This document shows positions 24,101 through 36,420 of a DNA stretch of 64,000 nucleotides, piece after piece (the stretch's first letter is position 1; each line of letters begins with the position of its first letter). Made by a program: the position numbers and the translations under genes. The stretch comes from Crocodylus rhombifer (Eukaryota > Chordata > Crocodylia > Crocodylidae). Under the pieces are notes generated by a model, which was not told where the DNA came from, ran no database searches, and saw only the letters and a program-made list of their open reading frames with translations. Where the stretch lies: assembly GCA_038503035.1 (NCBI GenBank), contig JAVSML010000047.1:654477-718476 (forward strand), given 5' to 3'.

Positions 24101-27100
24101 GGGATACCTGTTTTTGAAGAAATGGAGATGTTTGCACTTTGCTTGAATGTTTTGCAGATGTTGATGATGATTTTTTGCAGCAGTTTTCTGCTCAGCAGTA
24201 GTATAACTTGGAGGACCAGAGTTGGGTTGAGACACACCATGGTTGTGGTTGAGGTTGTGGTCTCATGGCTTCCTGTCATGAAGGCAAATGTGGAGAATCC
24301 TATGGAAGCTGCTGTCTCTCCTGGGCTGGAGCTTCCTTTGCTCATATAAATGCAAGGATCCTCTTTGCCTGGAGCATGTCTGCCTTCTCTACAGTCCTTC
24401 TCGGCTCCAGATAGATCAAAACATGCTTACCGTTAGTCATGCAAATAATCTTTCTTCCTTGTTTGAATGATTTGCTTGATGGCAGCCTGCTACAGCTTGA
24501 AGGGGAGAGGGACTGGATGAATGATGTTAGAGTTAAAAACCTCTAACTTTTATGGTATCTCCTGTTTCAAAACTGGCTCGAGAAGCTTTTAGTTCAGTAT
24601 ATCAGCAGCACCATGCAGGAGTATTTCCAGTCATTACTGAAATCAGTGAACGTGTACAATGATGTTACAATTAACTTATTTTGATAAAGGTGCCTGACAG
24701 AATGGCCCTTTTTTTAAAAAAACCTGCAACATTGGCATGTGTGTTAATCTATATTTTTCTGCATTTTTAATAATACTGTGGAACTGCAGCTCTGAATCAT
24801 ATGGGTGCCAGTTTTTACATTGAAGAAAATCACTCCTGCACACACATGTATGCAAAATTATCCCTCTACAGTATCTAGATAGCTACCTAGTTTTCTGGGA
24901 AGTCACCTCAAGTGAATGGTCGCTGGGGTTTTTTTAACCAGTTTCAACAGCTATTGTGTTCTTCATCTCTGGCATAGTGAATGGGGAGTTCAAATAAGAA
25001 AAGGTACAGGTTAGTGCTGGTGTTGGTAGCCTATCTCAGTAGAAAGGTTTCTGTATGCACTTTGACTAAACTATTCACATCAACGTGGCCTTTCTTCCCA
25101 GTCAGACTTATAGGCCCACTAAGAGAATGATGTAGAAAAAGTCTGCTGTTCCCAACTGATCTTTTCTCTGACTCCCAAATGTTCCTTTAAAGTACAGCTG
25201 GCACAGAATTTCACCCCTGTGCATGACCAGATCCAGGGTTTAGTAAAGTGGCGTGTGGCATACTGGTGCTCAGACCAATGCAGGAGTTGGAGTGAGAAGA
25301 CACCCGGGAACTGGGCAGGCAGCAGGTGCTGGAAGGAAGAAACTCCATGCTGCTGCCACTGTCCCCAGCTGAGCTGCTCATGTGGGGGAGCCCCAGAGCT
25401 GCTCCTATGTCACTCCAGCCATAGATTACAGAAAAAACAGCTGTGCAGGGACAGTGCAGCTATTCAGCTGCTCCCTGCAGCCCATGGTTGGAGTTGTACA
25501 CGCAGTGCTGTAGCAAGGGTGGGGAAAAGTGGTGTGAAGGGGCACTAACAGGTGCTGCCCTGTGGGGTGGGGTGCAGGACAGAGATGTAAGTGACTTGTT
25601 TGGGTGGAGGTGGTGGGGGGCACAAGGATGGGGAAGGGTGGCTCCTACAACTGCATGCAGTCCCAGGTGAGCATGGGGAGGCATGTGTCCCTGGATCTGT
25701 GCACAGGGCAAAGGCAGGCTGCCGATATGGGCTTTGCCCTGGATGCCAGACTTCACTGCTATGGCACTTGGTACAGGAATGGCGGTAGAACTTCCTGCTT
25801 GTCTGAGTCTTTTAGGGGTGGGGAGAGTGCAGGTACAGGAAGAGGAAACTTGCCTGCTGCTACTGCTATCCTGTGCCAAGCCCAGAACCCTGCAGCTGCA
25901 GCCCACAGCTGGAACAGGGCAGGAGTGGGTCTGGGGTTCCCCTAACTCGAGATCAGCCAAGGACAGCAGTGGCAGGGAAGGAGATGTCTATGCTGTTGCA
26001 CCCACCCCTGTTTACCCCTTTGCCCTCTGAAGCCACTCCAACCCCTGTGGCTGCTTTAGTCTCTGGTATGGTATGTAAGAATTCCTAGTCCTGAAAGAGG
26101 ACTATTTTTACTGTGCATGTGCCAGAGAGACTGGCATCCCAAAATTATCTGTAGTGATAGTCATTGGATACCCAATCCATTTTACTGGTTTTTAAAAAAT
26201 CAGAAATGGAGTGCCTTTTAAATACAGGAGAGGAAGCCAATCCAGACTGAAGCACATGAGTTTTACTAGATTATTATGATTGTTATGGCTCTCAAGAGAT
26301 TTAATGAGGAGTTGGGTTATAGAAAATGTCCAGTGGCTAGTCCTACTAGGGACTACGTTATATAAAATGAGGAAATAATGATTGTTCATTGTTTCCTTTT
26401 GTCATACCTTATAAAGCAATCTTCTTTTGTCATCTGACTCCTATCACAAAGTATCTTACACTTTACTAGGGCAATGGAACCTAGAAGGCAGAGTGACTAA
26501 GGGAAATGAAGACAAACTTATTTTTTTCAATCTGTCTCCATTTTGATGGGTGAGGAAAAGGAACGTCTGAAAAAAAGCAGCCCTATTTTCCTCTCCACAA
26601 ATGTACTTGCTTTCCCTGCTCTTCTTGATGAACAAGAGTGCGTGACAGTAGAAGGAAGGGTTGTATTCTTGTACTCTACTACATTGGATGGACTAATGGA
26701 CTGTCGAGAACCAAAACTGTTAGGACAAGCAAAGGTCATATTGTTATGATAATACCACATGTTCCTGCAGCCTCAGAGATGGAAGAGACTTGTCTGGGAA
26801 CAGCAGGGGAAGTAAAACAATGGGGCTTTTTTGGATTAACTTTTCCAGTGAGTGGACTTACCTTGGACAGGTGATGAGGGAACATGCACTCCTACACACC
26901 TCAGGATCCCTACACACCTCAGATTTATAAGTGCCTTCCCCATACTCTGTTTAAGATAGTTCCCTTCCCTACCTTAGAGTTAGGATAGGACTAGATTCCT
27001 GGCCCTTGCTATAGATGAAGTGCATGCTTTGTAGGCTGCCCCAGTGGGGGCAGAAGTAGTGGGGACTATGGTCCCTCCAAGCTGCATTCTTTGTGGGGGG

Positions 27101-29955
27101 GTGGGGGGGGCTCTCTCCCTCCCTCCCTCACCCACAGGTCCCTGTGACACTGTGCTACACCAGTATTACAGGCTGGAAGCTTACTATGGGTTGTGATATG
27201 ACTGCCCTACCTTCTGAGGCTGAGTCGGGCAGTAAAAGCTGGGGGAGGAAGAAAGCCTCAAGACCCCTGCTGCAGCTGTATGTTAACCCCTCATGGGCCA
27301 CATGCAGGCCTCCAGTTGGACAGCCCTGCTGGAGACATTGCCTGGGGGGCATATCAATTGGAGATGATAATTGGAGGCACATGAGACCCAAAGAAGCTAA
27401 AACTGCACAAGCTCCACATGTTGAGACTAACACAGCAGCCTGGAGAGTATCTGATATACGCATTGAAAGGAAGTTTGAGCCTAGAATGTAAACTAATTGT
27501 TGCCTAGGTCTTTTTAAGAGAAGATGATGCCAGCTGAAAAGTATTGTCACCATGCTGTGGTGGTCTCTCAGAACCAGACCGAGATGGACTTCAGACACCA
27601 AGGCTGTGACAACAGCTTCTCTGCTGTACCCAGGACTATCTCGGTTGGGAGAGTCTGAAAGCCGTGGTAGGATGCACACTGAGCATCCTCTAAAGCATAT
27701 GTGTGGCCTTTCTGGAGCAGGAATGAGTTGATTTGGGCTTATTTCCTGTGTCTGCGAAGATGTAGTACAAATCTGGCCCAAGTGTTTGCCAGGATGTCCG
27801 TGGCTAGTGCAGACAAAAGGCTGTTGCTATTTTTCCTGTCTTATTTTTTTAACTTTAACTGATTGTTGTAAATTTTAGATGGTGAAAACCATCTTCCCTA
27901 TGCCCAAATGTATGCTTAAAATAAGAGGCAAGGAAATAAATGGTACTAAAGCAATTGCTTGCAAAACAAGAATTTAAATAACCTTGTAAGTTCTCAGGAA
28001 AGAGCTTCCAGAGTACCTAGCTCTTCAAATATTTCAATAGTTCAGGGGGTTCCCCCCTACTCCTACATTTTTTAACCTGGGAGGAAGAAAAACACAAAAT
28101 GCCAGTCATGAGCCCAAAACAAACGTCATGTATTTCTGAAAATGTGTAACTACTATACAGCTAGGCATGGTAGTACTTTCTTGCTTCACAGAACCTATCG
28201 CCATGTTCCCTAGGGTTGGCCTTTGCCCTCTTCCTCTCAACATTTCTTCTCAAAATGGGCTTCATCCTATTTTAAGAGAAAGAAAAAAGTCTTCTAGTCC
28301 TTGGTCAAAGTTCAACTGCAAAGCACAGAACTATAAGATGCATTGATATTTTTGAGAGACGTTTCACTTTTACAATGTAATCTCTCAATATTTTCAGTTG
28401 TTGACAGCTCTACATCTCTTGGTGAAGCAAAATTTGTGCTTAACTTCACAAGTTTACCCCAGGAGGATTTGTTGCTATTGATGGTGCCTGACCTAGATGC
28501 TAACATCTTTCATAGCAGCAGGATGTGGGCAGTAACCCTTACCTTATTAAAGGAAATCACATGGACACCAGCTCAGCTTTTTAATGTCCCTCAGTTTTCA
28601 GACTTTATCCTCACTGCTTCTCTAAATCCCTTGATAGGCTTGGCTACTGCGTGTTAGTGAAGACTGGGCTTAAGCACCTGGCCTGTGTTAGATACATTAA
28701 CCCAGTTAAAAATCTCCAGAATGTTTATACCATTTTATTGTTCACACCTGAAAAAGGGGGTGCGCTTTAGAAAGTGGCATGATAGCTAGTTAGAACTGTT
28801 CCAAAGCTTGAATAAACTGTTATAGCTAATTTACTTGATCTGAACTGAGCTGCTGCGGTTATAGATAAACAGGAGCAGTTCATTAACCTTTTTATTCTGT
28901 CCCTCAGTGGACTGCTGGCCTTGCTAAATTTAACAGAATGCCTCACTTCTGAGTGAGCCAGGAAGTGCCGCATCATACAGGGCAGTCCATCTGAAATGCC
29001 TTTCAGTGGGGTTAGTGTGAGCTTAAAGCAAAGCTTACATGCTTCAACATGACAAGTGTGGATGCACTGAAGTAGTTGTGCTTCGAACAATTTAGTTGAC
29101 AAAAGAGTCATAGAAAAGGTTGGAATTAAAGCTGCTTATTTTAAGGGCTGACAAAATGGGGGGGAAGGTTTTCCTTTTGAAAGTTAAGAAGTCTTTGGAG
29201 CAGAAGCTTCTTTAATTTTAATCACAACAATTCTTTTTTGGAGCTATATTAAACTGAAATCTGAACAGTTTTGAGATCTTATTCTCCTGACACCAAAAGC
29301 TGCAAAGTGCCCTTGGGCTCTTCTCAGCCTACATGTATAGCTTTTAGTAGCATTTGCCCTTGTGAAATTGATAGCATTAACCATAATAAATATAATTGCT
29401 TTCATTCTTATGTACACTGTGAATAAGTGAGTAATAAGTTTTGGTAGTGGGATTCAATTGCGTTTACTGTGAAGCTGAAATGCAGTACGAGTATAATCCA
29501 TTTGTAGTATTTCTTCTTGCACCCTAGAGGCTGATTATAAGTTTTGACTGGGATTTTTCAAGAATCATTAGAGGAGTTATGTACCCAACTCCTATTCTGT
29601 TGTGTATGGCATTTAGATATAACACTAATATGGTGTTATCAGCACTGCCTATAATAAGTAACATTTTTTCCACAGCCGGAACATATCACTGGTTTGCCCT
29701 AGCCTCCCCTTGACTCACCTTCAAATAGCTCTGCCTCTTTTTTTATTTATTTTCCCAGCTAGATTACTTCAGTCCTTTGGCCCTCCAGCCGATTCTCTTG
29801 CCATACATAATCCTTTCTGTACAGCAAGGCCCCTTTGAAAAAAATTGTAGCATATTGCCCACTCTAATGTTTTTAATGGAACAATACCCATACTGGTGCA
29901 GCTCTCTAGAGCAAGTTAATATATCAATGGTTGTTCATAGTGTAAAATCTTGTTT
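21169..29955. other. Gene-free interval, with unclassified patches
   Basis: Mostly single-copy-looking DNA. The segment 21740-22960 has an LTR-like look (TATAAAAG near 21894, then a GC-moderate, direct-repeat-poor body), but I could not find paired TG...CA ends or a duplication. A GC-rich patch at 25215-26040 resembles the cores of the non-autonomous elements elsewhere in the window, without recognisable ends. No exon could be supported, including in the 208-codon open frame at 27155-27781. Confidence 0.4.
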
Positions 29956-29998
29956 AGATTTCAAAGATGATGATCTTCGAGGTTCCTTCCAGCCCTAA

Positions 29999-30273
29999 CA
30001 AGTCCAGCCCCCTGCCGAAGGAGTAGGAAATCAGCTAGGGTCAAAGGATACCAGCAAGATAAGCATCCAAGCATTCTTGAATGAGCCTAGAGAAGGTCCC
30101 TGCACCGCTTCTGGAGGGAGTCTCTTCCAGGTTTTGGGGGCTTGGACAGTAAAGATTTTTTTTTTTTTTTTTTTTTCCTTATGTCCAGTCTAAAATGGTC
30201 TTGGAGGAGTTTATGGTCCTTGTTTTTCCTGGGGGTGCTCTGCTGCACAGATCTTCTCCCAGGTCCTGATGTA
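29999..30273 (-). pseudogene. CR1 LINE, 3' part before the LTR insertion
   Basis: The plus strand carries the complement of the CR1 C-terminal and 3' region ('ccagccccctgcc', 'accagcaagataagcatccaa'), aligned by eye with the copy at 19905-20175. An internal poly-T run of about 25 bases (30153-30177) interrupts it. It ends at the ATGTA target duplication (30269-30273) of the LTR. Confidence 0.8.
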
Positions 30274-30656
30274 TGTTGTGTATCGTCGTCCCCTGTGGGC
30301 CCGACTGATGCCGCCTAGGGTGTTATCAGCTATAATTGGGGATCTTACATGCGTATGTTTTTCCTGCCATGACTTGACGTTAACGGAGTTGGTTCAGATA
30401 GTCTCACTGGCGTCCTGTGAGGTCCTGAGTTTGAGGGCTCCGCCATCCCTACACCCTTGCCTGTTCCACCGGGTGGTGGCCAGCCACTGGGTGGTGGTCT
30501 GGCCACGTGTCCTCAGTTCCTCCTGAACAATCAACAAAAGAAAGGTCAATAAAAGCAAACACGAAAACTGAGAAGGCTCTCCTGGCCTATGTCGCTGCTC
30601 CGGCTGTCTGCAGCCACCCTCTGAACCTAACTTGGCCTTCGTAGGGTCAGTCACCC

Positions 30657-30662
30657 TTTATT
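30657..30662 (-). terminator. Polyadenylation signal of the solo LTR
   Basis: AATAAA on the minus strand, preceded by CC and lying about 380 bases after the TATA box. It is consistent with the end of the R region. Confidence 0.45.
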
Positions 30663-31037
30663 GGCTCGCTCTCTTCCTCTGAGAGCCCCTTGTACAGCTT
30701 GACATGATTTCTTTTAGCGGCTTAAGTCCAATGTTGGGCTGAGCCACTATTACATATATGTCGGTACCCGAAAGTCAATAGTGCCCCTCTATTAGGGTTA
30801 TTACGGTACCCTTCTCCTGCCGGGCTCAGCCCGCTCCCGGCCGGTAAACAAACAGCTCTGCGCCCGCAGCGGCCGGCCGGCCGGGTTCCGGCCCGCTGGG
30901 GTCCTGCTCTCTGCCGGGGGCTCCGTCGCTTTCCGCGTCCGCTGCAGCGTGCGCCGGCGTGCTCCACCTCCTCCTCCTCCTCCTCCTCCTCTTTCCGGTT
31001 CTGCCTTGTTGCTGCCCCTTTCCAGTCCAAGCCTCTT

Positions 31038-31045
31038 CTTTATAC
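31038..31045 (-). promoter_or_regulatory. TATA box of the solo LTR
   Basis: The minus strand reads GTATAAAG, about 150 bases inside the 5' end of the LTR and immediately upstream of the CpG-rich segment. It is the best core-promoter candidate in this element. Confidence 0.5.
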
Positions 31046-31192
31046 TGGCGGGGGAAGTATCGGCCCCTCCCTTCCCAACACCCTGGGTAAGGGGAATCTC
31101 TGCCGGGCTCCTTGGGGCTGCAGACCTGGGACTGCTAAACCTTCGATTAGCCCTGGAGTCTTGGAGCCTAGTGGCTCCTCCTCTCTCTCACA

Positions 31193-32300
31193 ATGTACAC
31201 CCCTTATGTACTTGTAAGCAGCCACCAGGACCCCCTGAGCCTGTGCTTTTCCAGACTGAAGAGTCCCATGGCTCTCAGCCTGTCTTCATAAGGCTTGTTC
31301 TCTTGCCCTCTGATCATGCATGTGGCTCTCCTCTGGACTCTCTCAAGCTTCTCGACATCCTTCTTGAATTGCCACTGGTCACGGAATGCCATAGTGATTC
31401 ACTACCATTGACCACACTGCTCTCTGGGTCCGACCTTGGAACCAATTTCCCAGCCATCGGACTGTAGCTCAGGCCACAGTAGATCAATTTTTTTCATGAG
31501 AACATCATGGGAAACAAGATCAAAGGCTTTTTTAAAGTCCAGATATATGATGTCAATCTCTTCTCCCTTACCCAGGTGATGTCACCTGGTCACAGAAGAA
31601 GATGAGATTGGTCAGGTAAGACGTACCCACGACAGACCTGTGCTGGCTGTCCCTTAGGATGTTGCCCTCAGCCAGCTTACCCAGAAGGGTCGTCTTGATA
31701 ATTTTCTCCAGAATCTTACCAGGGATTGAGGCCAAGCTGATTAGCCTGTAATTCCCAGGATCTACTTTCTGCCCTTTTTTGAAGTTGAGTACCATATTGG
31801 CCTTCTTCCAGTCTTCAGGAACTTCATCTGAGTGCCATGAGTTTTCAAATATTTTTGCCAATGATTGGGCTATGATACCTGCTAGGATGTAATCTGTCAG
31901 GACCAGTTAACTTGAAGGTGTCCAGCCTTTCGAGGTGATCCTTGACTAGATCACCACCGATGCTGCACATAAATATGGCTGTCCCACATCTTGCTAGGCA
32001 GGGCGGTCCCATTGGACTGATGAAAGACTGATGTGCAGTACCCATTAAGTTGATTGGCCTTTTCCTGGGTGTTAGTTACCAGCTGTCCCACTTGTTTCAG
32101 CAGGGTTCCAATGTTACCCTTGCTTTTTTCTGACTCCCTACGTATCTGAAAAAAAGACTTTTTGTTATCCTTGATATGTGAAGCCAGCTGAAGCTTGGTT
32201 ATAGCCTTGACTTTCCTGATCCACTCTCTGCATGTATGGCCCAGTGCTGAGTACTCCTCCTTGGTGGTAATTCCAGCTTTCCATCCTTTATAAGTCTTTG
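31193..32300 (-). pseudogene. CR1 LINE, 5' part after the LTR insertion, palm domain deleted
   Basis: This continues the copy at 29999. Minus-strand frames show [14 protein letters not shown] and [18 protein letters not shown] (31392-31204), then upstream VPEDWKKANMV..FKKGQK..DPGNYR (31861-31568) from the reverse transcriptase fingers. The stretch that should carry the catalytic YLDF and FADD motifs is missing: near 31390 the sequence jumps from the tail domain to the segment before the palm. Further 5' sequence to about 32300 matches the endonuclease/RT linker. Several frame breaks are present, so it is dead. Confidence 0.8.
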
Positions 32301-32826
32301 TATGTTGTATTTTGTTTCCCTGTGTATTAGAGGGAGAAGGTTCTTTTGATATACAATATAAAATTTCATTTTTGCTTAAGAGAATAACTATAGAAACTGC
32401 AGCAGAACATTGTAGGCATCTAGATTAGGGGTTGTCAGCCAGGGGAAAGCCTCGGGGGGGATATGTAGAGAAGTGCGGATACTTGGGAAGTGGTGATATG
32501 GGGGGTCAACCAGCTGCTGGGGGATTCCCTGCTTCTCAACCAGCTGCTGGGGTACACTGACCAAAAAAGGGTTGAAAACTCCTGATCTAGATATTTGTTC
32601 ATTACATTCTTCTCCTGAGTTGCCAGACCCTGCTGCTCTGTACTGCCTCACTTAAATAAGTATCTGCTGTCCTATTCAATGTGCATCAAAATATAGAGTA
32701 CTTTGATAAAATAAAGCCAAAATTATATAGTAGTTTGATAATGGAATCTGGCAAGAGATTGTGTAGAGTGTAATCTAAGAGACCAGTTCAATTTTGATCT
32801 GTTGTTCCTATTTATTATTAGATGCC

Positions 32827-32875
<49 letters not shown>

Positions 32876-33673
32876 ACGTGCATATTAATGCAAAATGAAC
32901 TCAGATGCATATTGCACCAGAGTTTATTGCTCCTGGGCACTGTGTTTCAACATGTTCCTGGGATTGTCCCAAGTTAACATGCTGCAGAGTAGTCCCAGCT
33001 GGCAGTGGGTCTGGGGGTGAGCCTGCCATCTTGGGGCTGCTCTCACCTGGATCAACATGCTGTAGAGGTACTGGCTTGGGCACGAAGGTGCTTCATTATG
33101 AGGCTAGCCAATGGGCAAAGGGAACTGAAGTACCCTTGTGTACCCTGTCAATGTCTACACATGCATTGCTGTAGAGTAAATAAACTCTCTAGTACTTGTA
33201 TTTACAAGTACTAACCTGTGGCAGAGTTTATTAGTTTATTCTGTCCTAATAACCCTGCAGGTGTAGATGCTGAGGCACTTACTGAGGAGTTGTCTAATTA
33301 GCTCCACAGAAAATGTCACATGTAGATGTGCCCCCTGAGACTTTTCATGAAGAAGAATGAGGTCAAATAAACAACTTAGTGTTGAACAAGCAAGGGTGTG
33401 ATTTTTATAGTAGGTCAGCTACATCTGGTAATAAAAACAAAAGACCAGGACAAAATTGGGAACCAAGATCAATAAAGTAACTAAGCAAATGTTTAAGTCC
33501 CACTACAGTCAATTTCTGAATTTCAACCTAACCAATTTGACTTAAGCAGGGAATAGATGATTGCTTTTGCAGGGGGCATGCTGAGGTAGGGAGGGAGAGA
33601 GAGAGATTTAAAGATTGTACTGAAATGCACACAGTCATCATCAAACAGCGACACCTACAACCAGGCTGTAAAT
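32301..33673. other. Gene-free interval with (TG)n
   Basis: Unique-looking DNA. It holds a (TG)22 microsatellite at 32829-32873. The strings TCTACACATGC (near 33152) and CATGTAGATGTGCC (near 33320) resemble ends of short inverted-repeat elements, but no complete element could be bounded. Confidence 0.45.
32829..32873. repeat. (TG)n microsatellite
   Basis: An uninterrupted TG dinucleotide run of about 22 units. Confidence 0.97.
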
Positions 33674-34010
33674 CAGGGTTCGGCAAAATGGCAGATGTGG
33701 CTGAACTCTATTTCCCAGCAGCTCTGGCCCATGTGGCTCCTGGCCACTCTCCATGGAGACCCTGAAAGGTATGGCAATGACAATATGGGACCACGGAACT
33801 GGGGCTCTCCCTTGGTGCGGCCCCACACTTGGGGTGTTCATGGAGACCAGCTGGAGCCATGCAGGCATGGTGTGTGGCTGAGTGGGGAGCTGCTCTGGGT
33901 CGAAGGCTGGGATCCTGGGGCAATTGCAGCACCAGAGCACTGTGGCAGAACTACAGTCTGCTCCCTGCAAGCCCATGCCTATGGAACCTGAGCAGTAGCC
34001 ACTTTGCCCT
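33674..34010. mobile_element. Possible hAT-type fragment
   Basis: It begins CAGGGTTCGGCAAA, a typical hAT-like terminus, followed by GC-rich sequence. The opposite end is not recognisable (only CTTTGCCCTCCCC near 34001), so the limits are tentative. Confidence 0.3.
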
Positions 34011-34074
34011 CCCCAATTTCTTCCTTTCCACTGTACTCAGGCCCTGCTCAATGAGCACATAGAAGTCAAGGGCA

Positions 34075-35500
34075 ACATTTACACATAGGCAAATTACTAC
34101 AGATATTCATACACTTAGTTATTCCAGAATTGATGCAGCAGTTTCAAACACAGGCAAAATGCAAGTTTTAACACACGAACTCCATAAATGTACATTTAAG
34201 CAGCACTTTTGTACCTACTTATACCAAAAGACTGAGAAGCCTTATTGGCAGGGATCTGGTTTTCCCTTATGGAAAAAAAAAATTGCAAATTCTCTGATAA
34301 CTCCCCCAAATCCATAATTAAAGTTAAAGGCACCCTTGTGCCCCACCCCTGACCCCAGCCCTGCTGGAGGGGGCCCCCAGCTGCCATGGCTATAGGGCCA
34401 GAGCCCCAGGTCTGCAGCTCCCTGCCCCCAAAAGAAGGCAGTGGCTGCTTCAGGTGAAGGAGCATGGAGCCAGGTCCCCCACGATGCTGCCTGCTGCAGG
34501 CTTGGGCAGGCAGGGCTGGCTCCTGGCAGCAACACAGTCCTGGGGGGCTGGGGGAACTCATGCCCCTCAGATCTGTGTGTGGGGGGTGGAGGCTGGGCAG
34601 GTGTGCCTTGTGGGTACCTGCTCCCCTCTGTGGCCTCCACAGAGAAAAGTGTGTGACCCAGCATAGCAGCGCACAGCAGGGACGTGCACAAAAGTTGCCT
34701 GATGCTCTGAGCTCCGCACTGTCCTGGCCACACTTCCCTTGTAGGTGGCGGCACTGTTGGGCAGCAGCTGTTTAAACTGAAATCTGAACAGTTCTAAACC
34801 CCTCTGTCTCCTGGGACTGCACGTTGCTTCTGGGAGCTGGTCCTGCCCCTGGATAAGCCTGACCTGGCCATAGAGAGCCACTCCTGGTCCATGCTCTGCT
34901 GGCTGGGTGGGCACTCCATGTAGGGCTTCCCAGCCCTGGAAGTCACCCCCACCCACATATGCCCCCCCCAGCTCTGCTGCCCCCTAGCCATGAGTCACAA
35001 CACCCCAGTCCCCTGCAAGCCCCACTTACATTAGGCTTCAGGAAGGGAAGTGAGCCTGAGCCAAGCCTTGGCTGACTGGGAGCCTCAGACCCCACCCTTC
35101 CCCCTTTCTCCGTCCTCCAGGCAGGGTTGGGGCTTTCCCACCCTTTTTGCAATTAGCTTTTGCAGGCTAGAACTCTGTCTGCCTGCACAGCTCTTTGCAA
35201 AAGTGTGGAAATAGTTTCTCTGCTAAAAGGGAAAATCAGTTTTTCCTATGATAAAATTAGGAAATCCATGCTTTTCTCTATTTTTCCATGGGAAATGGAA
35301 AACCCAGATCCCTGCTTATTAGTCCAAAGCCAAAAAGCTCATGATTCACTACCTAGTTCACTGTGGGGCCGAGTAGATTTGGTAGAAAAGGGATGGAACC
35401 CAGTAGAGTCAACGGCATTTCAAACTAGCGAACCCCACAGCTCAGCACTACCTAATATGTGTGCATACACGTGCGTTCCTGGTTACATATTCCCATGTAG
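34075..35500 (+). repeat. Unclassified long dispersed repeat, copy A (split by hAT element)
   Basis: The flanks of the hAT element at 34249-35314 match two other loci (49262-50560 and 54335-56255) in the same orientation and order. Shared strings are CATACACTTAGTT..TCCAGA, TCCATAAA, GAGCAGCACTTTT or a close variant, then after the insertion TAGTTCA, CCCACAGCTCAGCAC and a TGTGTGCATACAC stretch. Only part of the family's length is present. No coding potential was recognised, and the class of repeat is unknown. Confidence 0.7.
34249..35314. mobile_element. hAT-like non-autonomous element, 1066 bp, complete copy
   Basis: The ends are CAGGGATCTGGTTTTCCC and GGAAAACCCAGATCCCTG, clear inverted repeats. 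They are flanked by CTTATTGG (34241-34248) and CTTATTAG (35315-35322), an 8-bp target duplication with one mismatch, as expected for the hAT superfamily. AT-rich subterminal regions with GGAAA/TTTCC motifs surround a GC-rich core. There is no transposase; the open frames in the core are compositional. Three other partial copies are in the window (36077, 37642, 59530). Confidence 0.8.
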
Positions 35501-36068
35501 AAATTGTAATGCAACCTATAATTTATTATTAATGAATTATACAGCAGTTAAATTAGACCTGAGAAATCTGTATGAAATGGTACATGTACAGGATTCAACC
35601 TGGTCCCTGCTAACAAAGTAAGTGAATACCAACTTATGGCTCTTCTGATTATAATGTTTTAATGCAAAAATGTCAATAAGAAGAGAAGTCCCAACCAGTT
35701 TTTGTAGCCATCAAATTATTCAGTAGAAAAGACAACAAAATTAGGCTTCCGTTGATATGATAATAAGGAAACAAGTGCAGAGAACTTTTTTAGTACAAGT
35801 GTCATAGCATCCATGGAGTGGTTGTGGAGCTGCTTTGCAGCCTGAGTGGGTAGGAGGGAGGGAAGGAGGGAGGGCTGTTTGGTCTGAGAACTGACATGAG
35901 GCTCTGATTCCAGCGTATCTAAAATAAAATACTAGGGCTTCAAGAGAGAGAAAATTTAGTCCACCTCCTGAACAATCCTTGAAGGGGCCACTCAAATTTG
36001 ACACAGGGATCTCTTGATCTTTATTTATTTATTTTCTAGTCCGATGCTTTGTCACTGAACTCTATTTC
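35501..36068. other. Gene-free interval
   Basis: Unique-looking DNA with a short (GGGA)n-like patch near 35850. Nothing else recognised. Confidence 0.45.
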
Positions 36069-36076
36069 CTCAGTAG

Positions 36077-36420
36077 CAGGGATCTGGGTTTTCTGTTTCC
36101 CATGGGGAAATTGAGAGTCATGCAGATTTTGCCTTTCTGCACCAGGTCTCACCTGCTGGGGCTGTAGAGGCCCTGGGGGTGGGGGGAGGGGAGGGCAGCA
36201 GGGCGGGGAGCCCAAGCCCTCAGCAGAGGGTTTACAGCCACACTCCCCTCCCCCCCCCCCCCCATGGCCTCCATTCTGGTTTTGCTGCCCATGGGGGAGG
36301 GAGACCCAGGTTTCAGGCTCTGCTCTGCTGCAGTAGCCACTGCCTCCTATGGATGGCAGCCAGAGTTTGAGCACTGCTGTAGTGGGCTGCAGGAGAGTGA
36401 GAGAGCAAGACTGAACACAG
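36077..36420. mobile_element. hAT-like element, partial copy
   Basis: It begins CAGGGATCTGGGTTTTCTG, the same terminus as the complete copy at 34249-35314, and runs into a GC-rich core containing a C homopolymer near 36249-36263. The right end is missing. The inner boundary near 36360-36420 is the reverse complement of the left limit of the copy at 59530. Confidence 0.6.

Larger units (their letters stand above)
30274..31192 (-). mobile_element. Solo LTR, 919 bp, CpG-rich, inserted in CR1
   Basis: The ends are TGTTGTG...CTCTCACA and ATGTA is duplicated at 30269-30273 and 31193-31197. CR1 sequence resumes on the other side at the expected place. In minus orientation there is GTATAAAG at 31045-31038 and AATAAA at 30662-30657, so the minus strand is the likely transcription strand. 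Between them is a strongly GC- and CpG-rich stretch (about 30780-30960) and a GAG/CTC trinucleotide run (30964-30992). No internal retroviral genes remain, as expected for a solo LTR left by recombination. Confidence 0.8.

Noticed and set aside
27155..27781. 208-codon minus-strand open frame
   Set aside because: No recognisable domain, no splice or promoter context, and composition like its surroundings. I could not support it as a gene.
30722..31467. CpG-rich segment with open frames resembling a housekeeping-gene promoter and first exon
   Set aside because: The segment falls wholly within a solo LTR with a target duplication; the frame at 30949-31467 continues into antisense CR1.
32829..32873. 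TG run considered as a Z-DNA or regulatory switch
   Set aside because: It is an ordinary amniote microsatellite with no adjacent gene to give it context.
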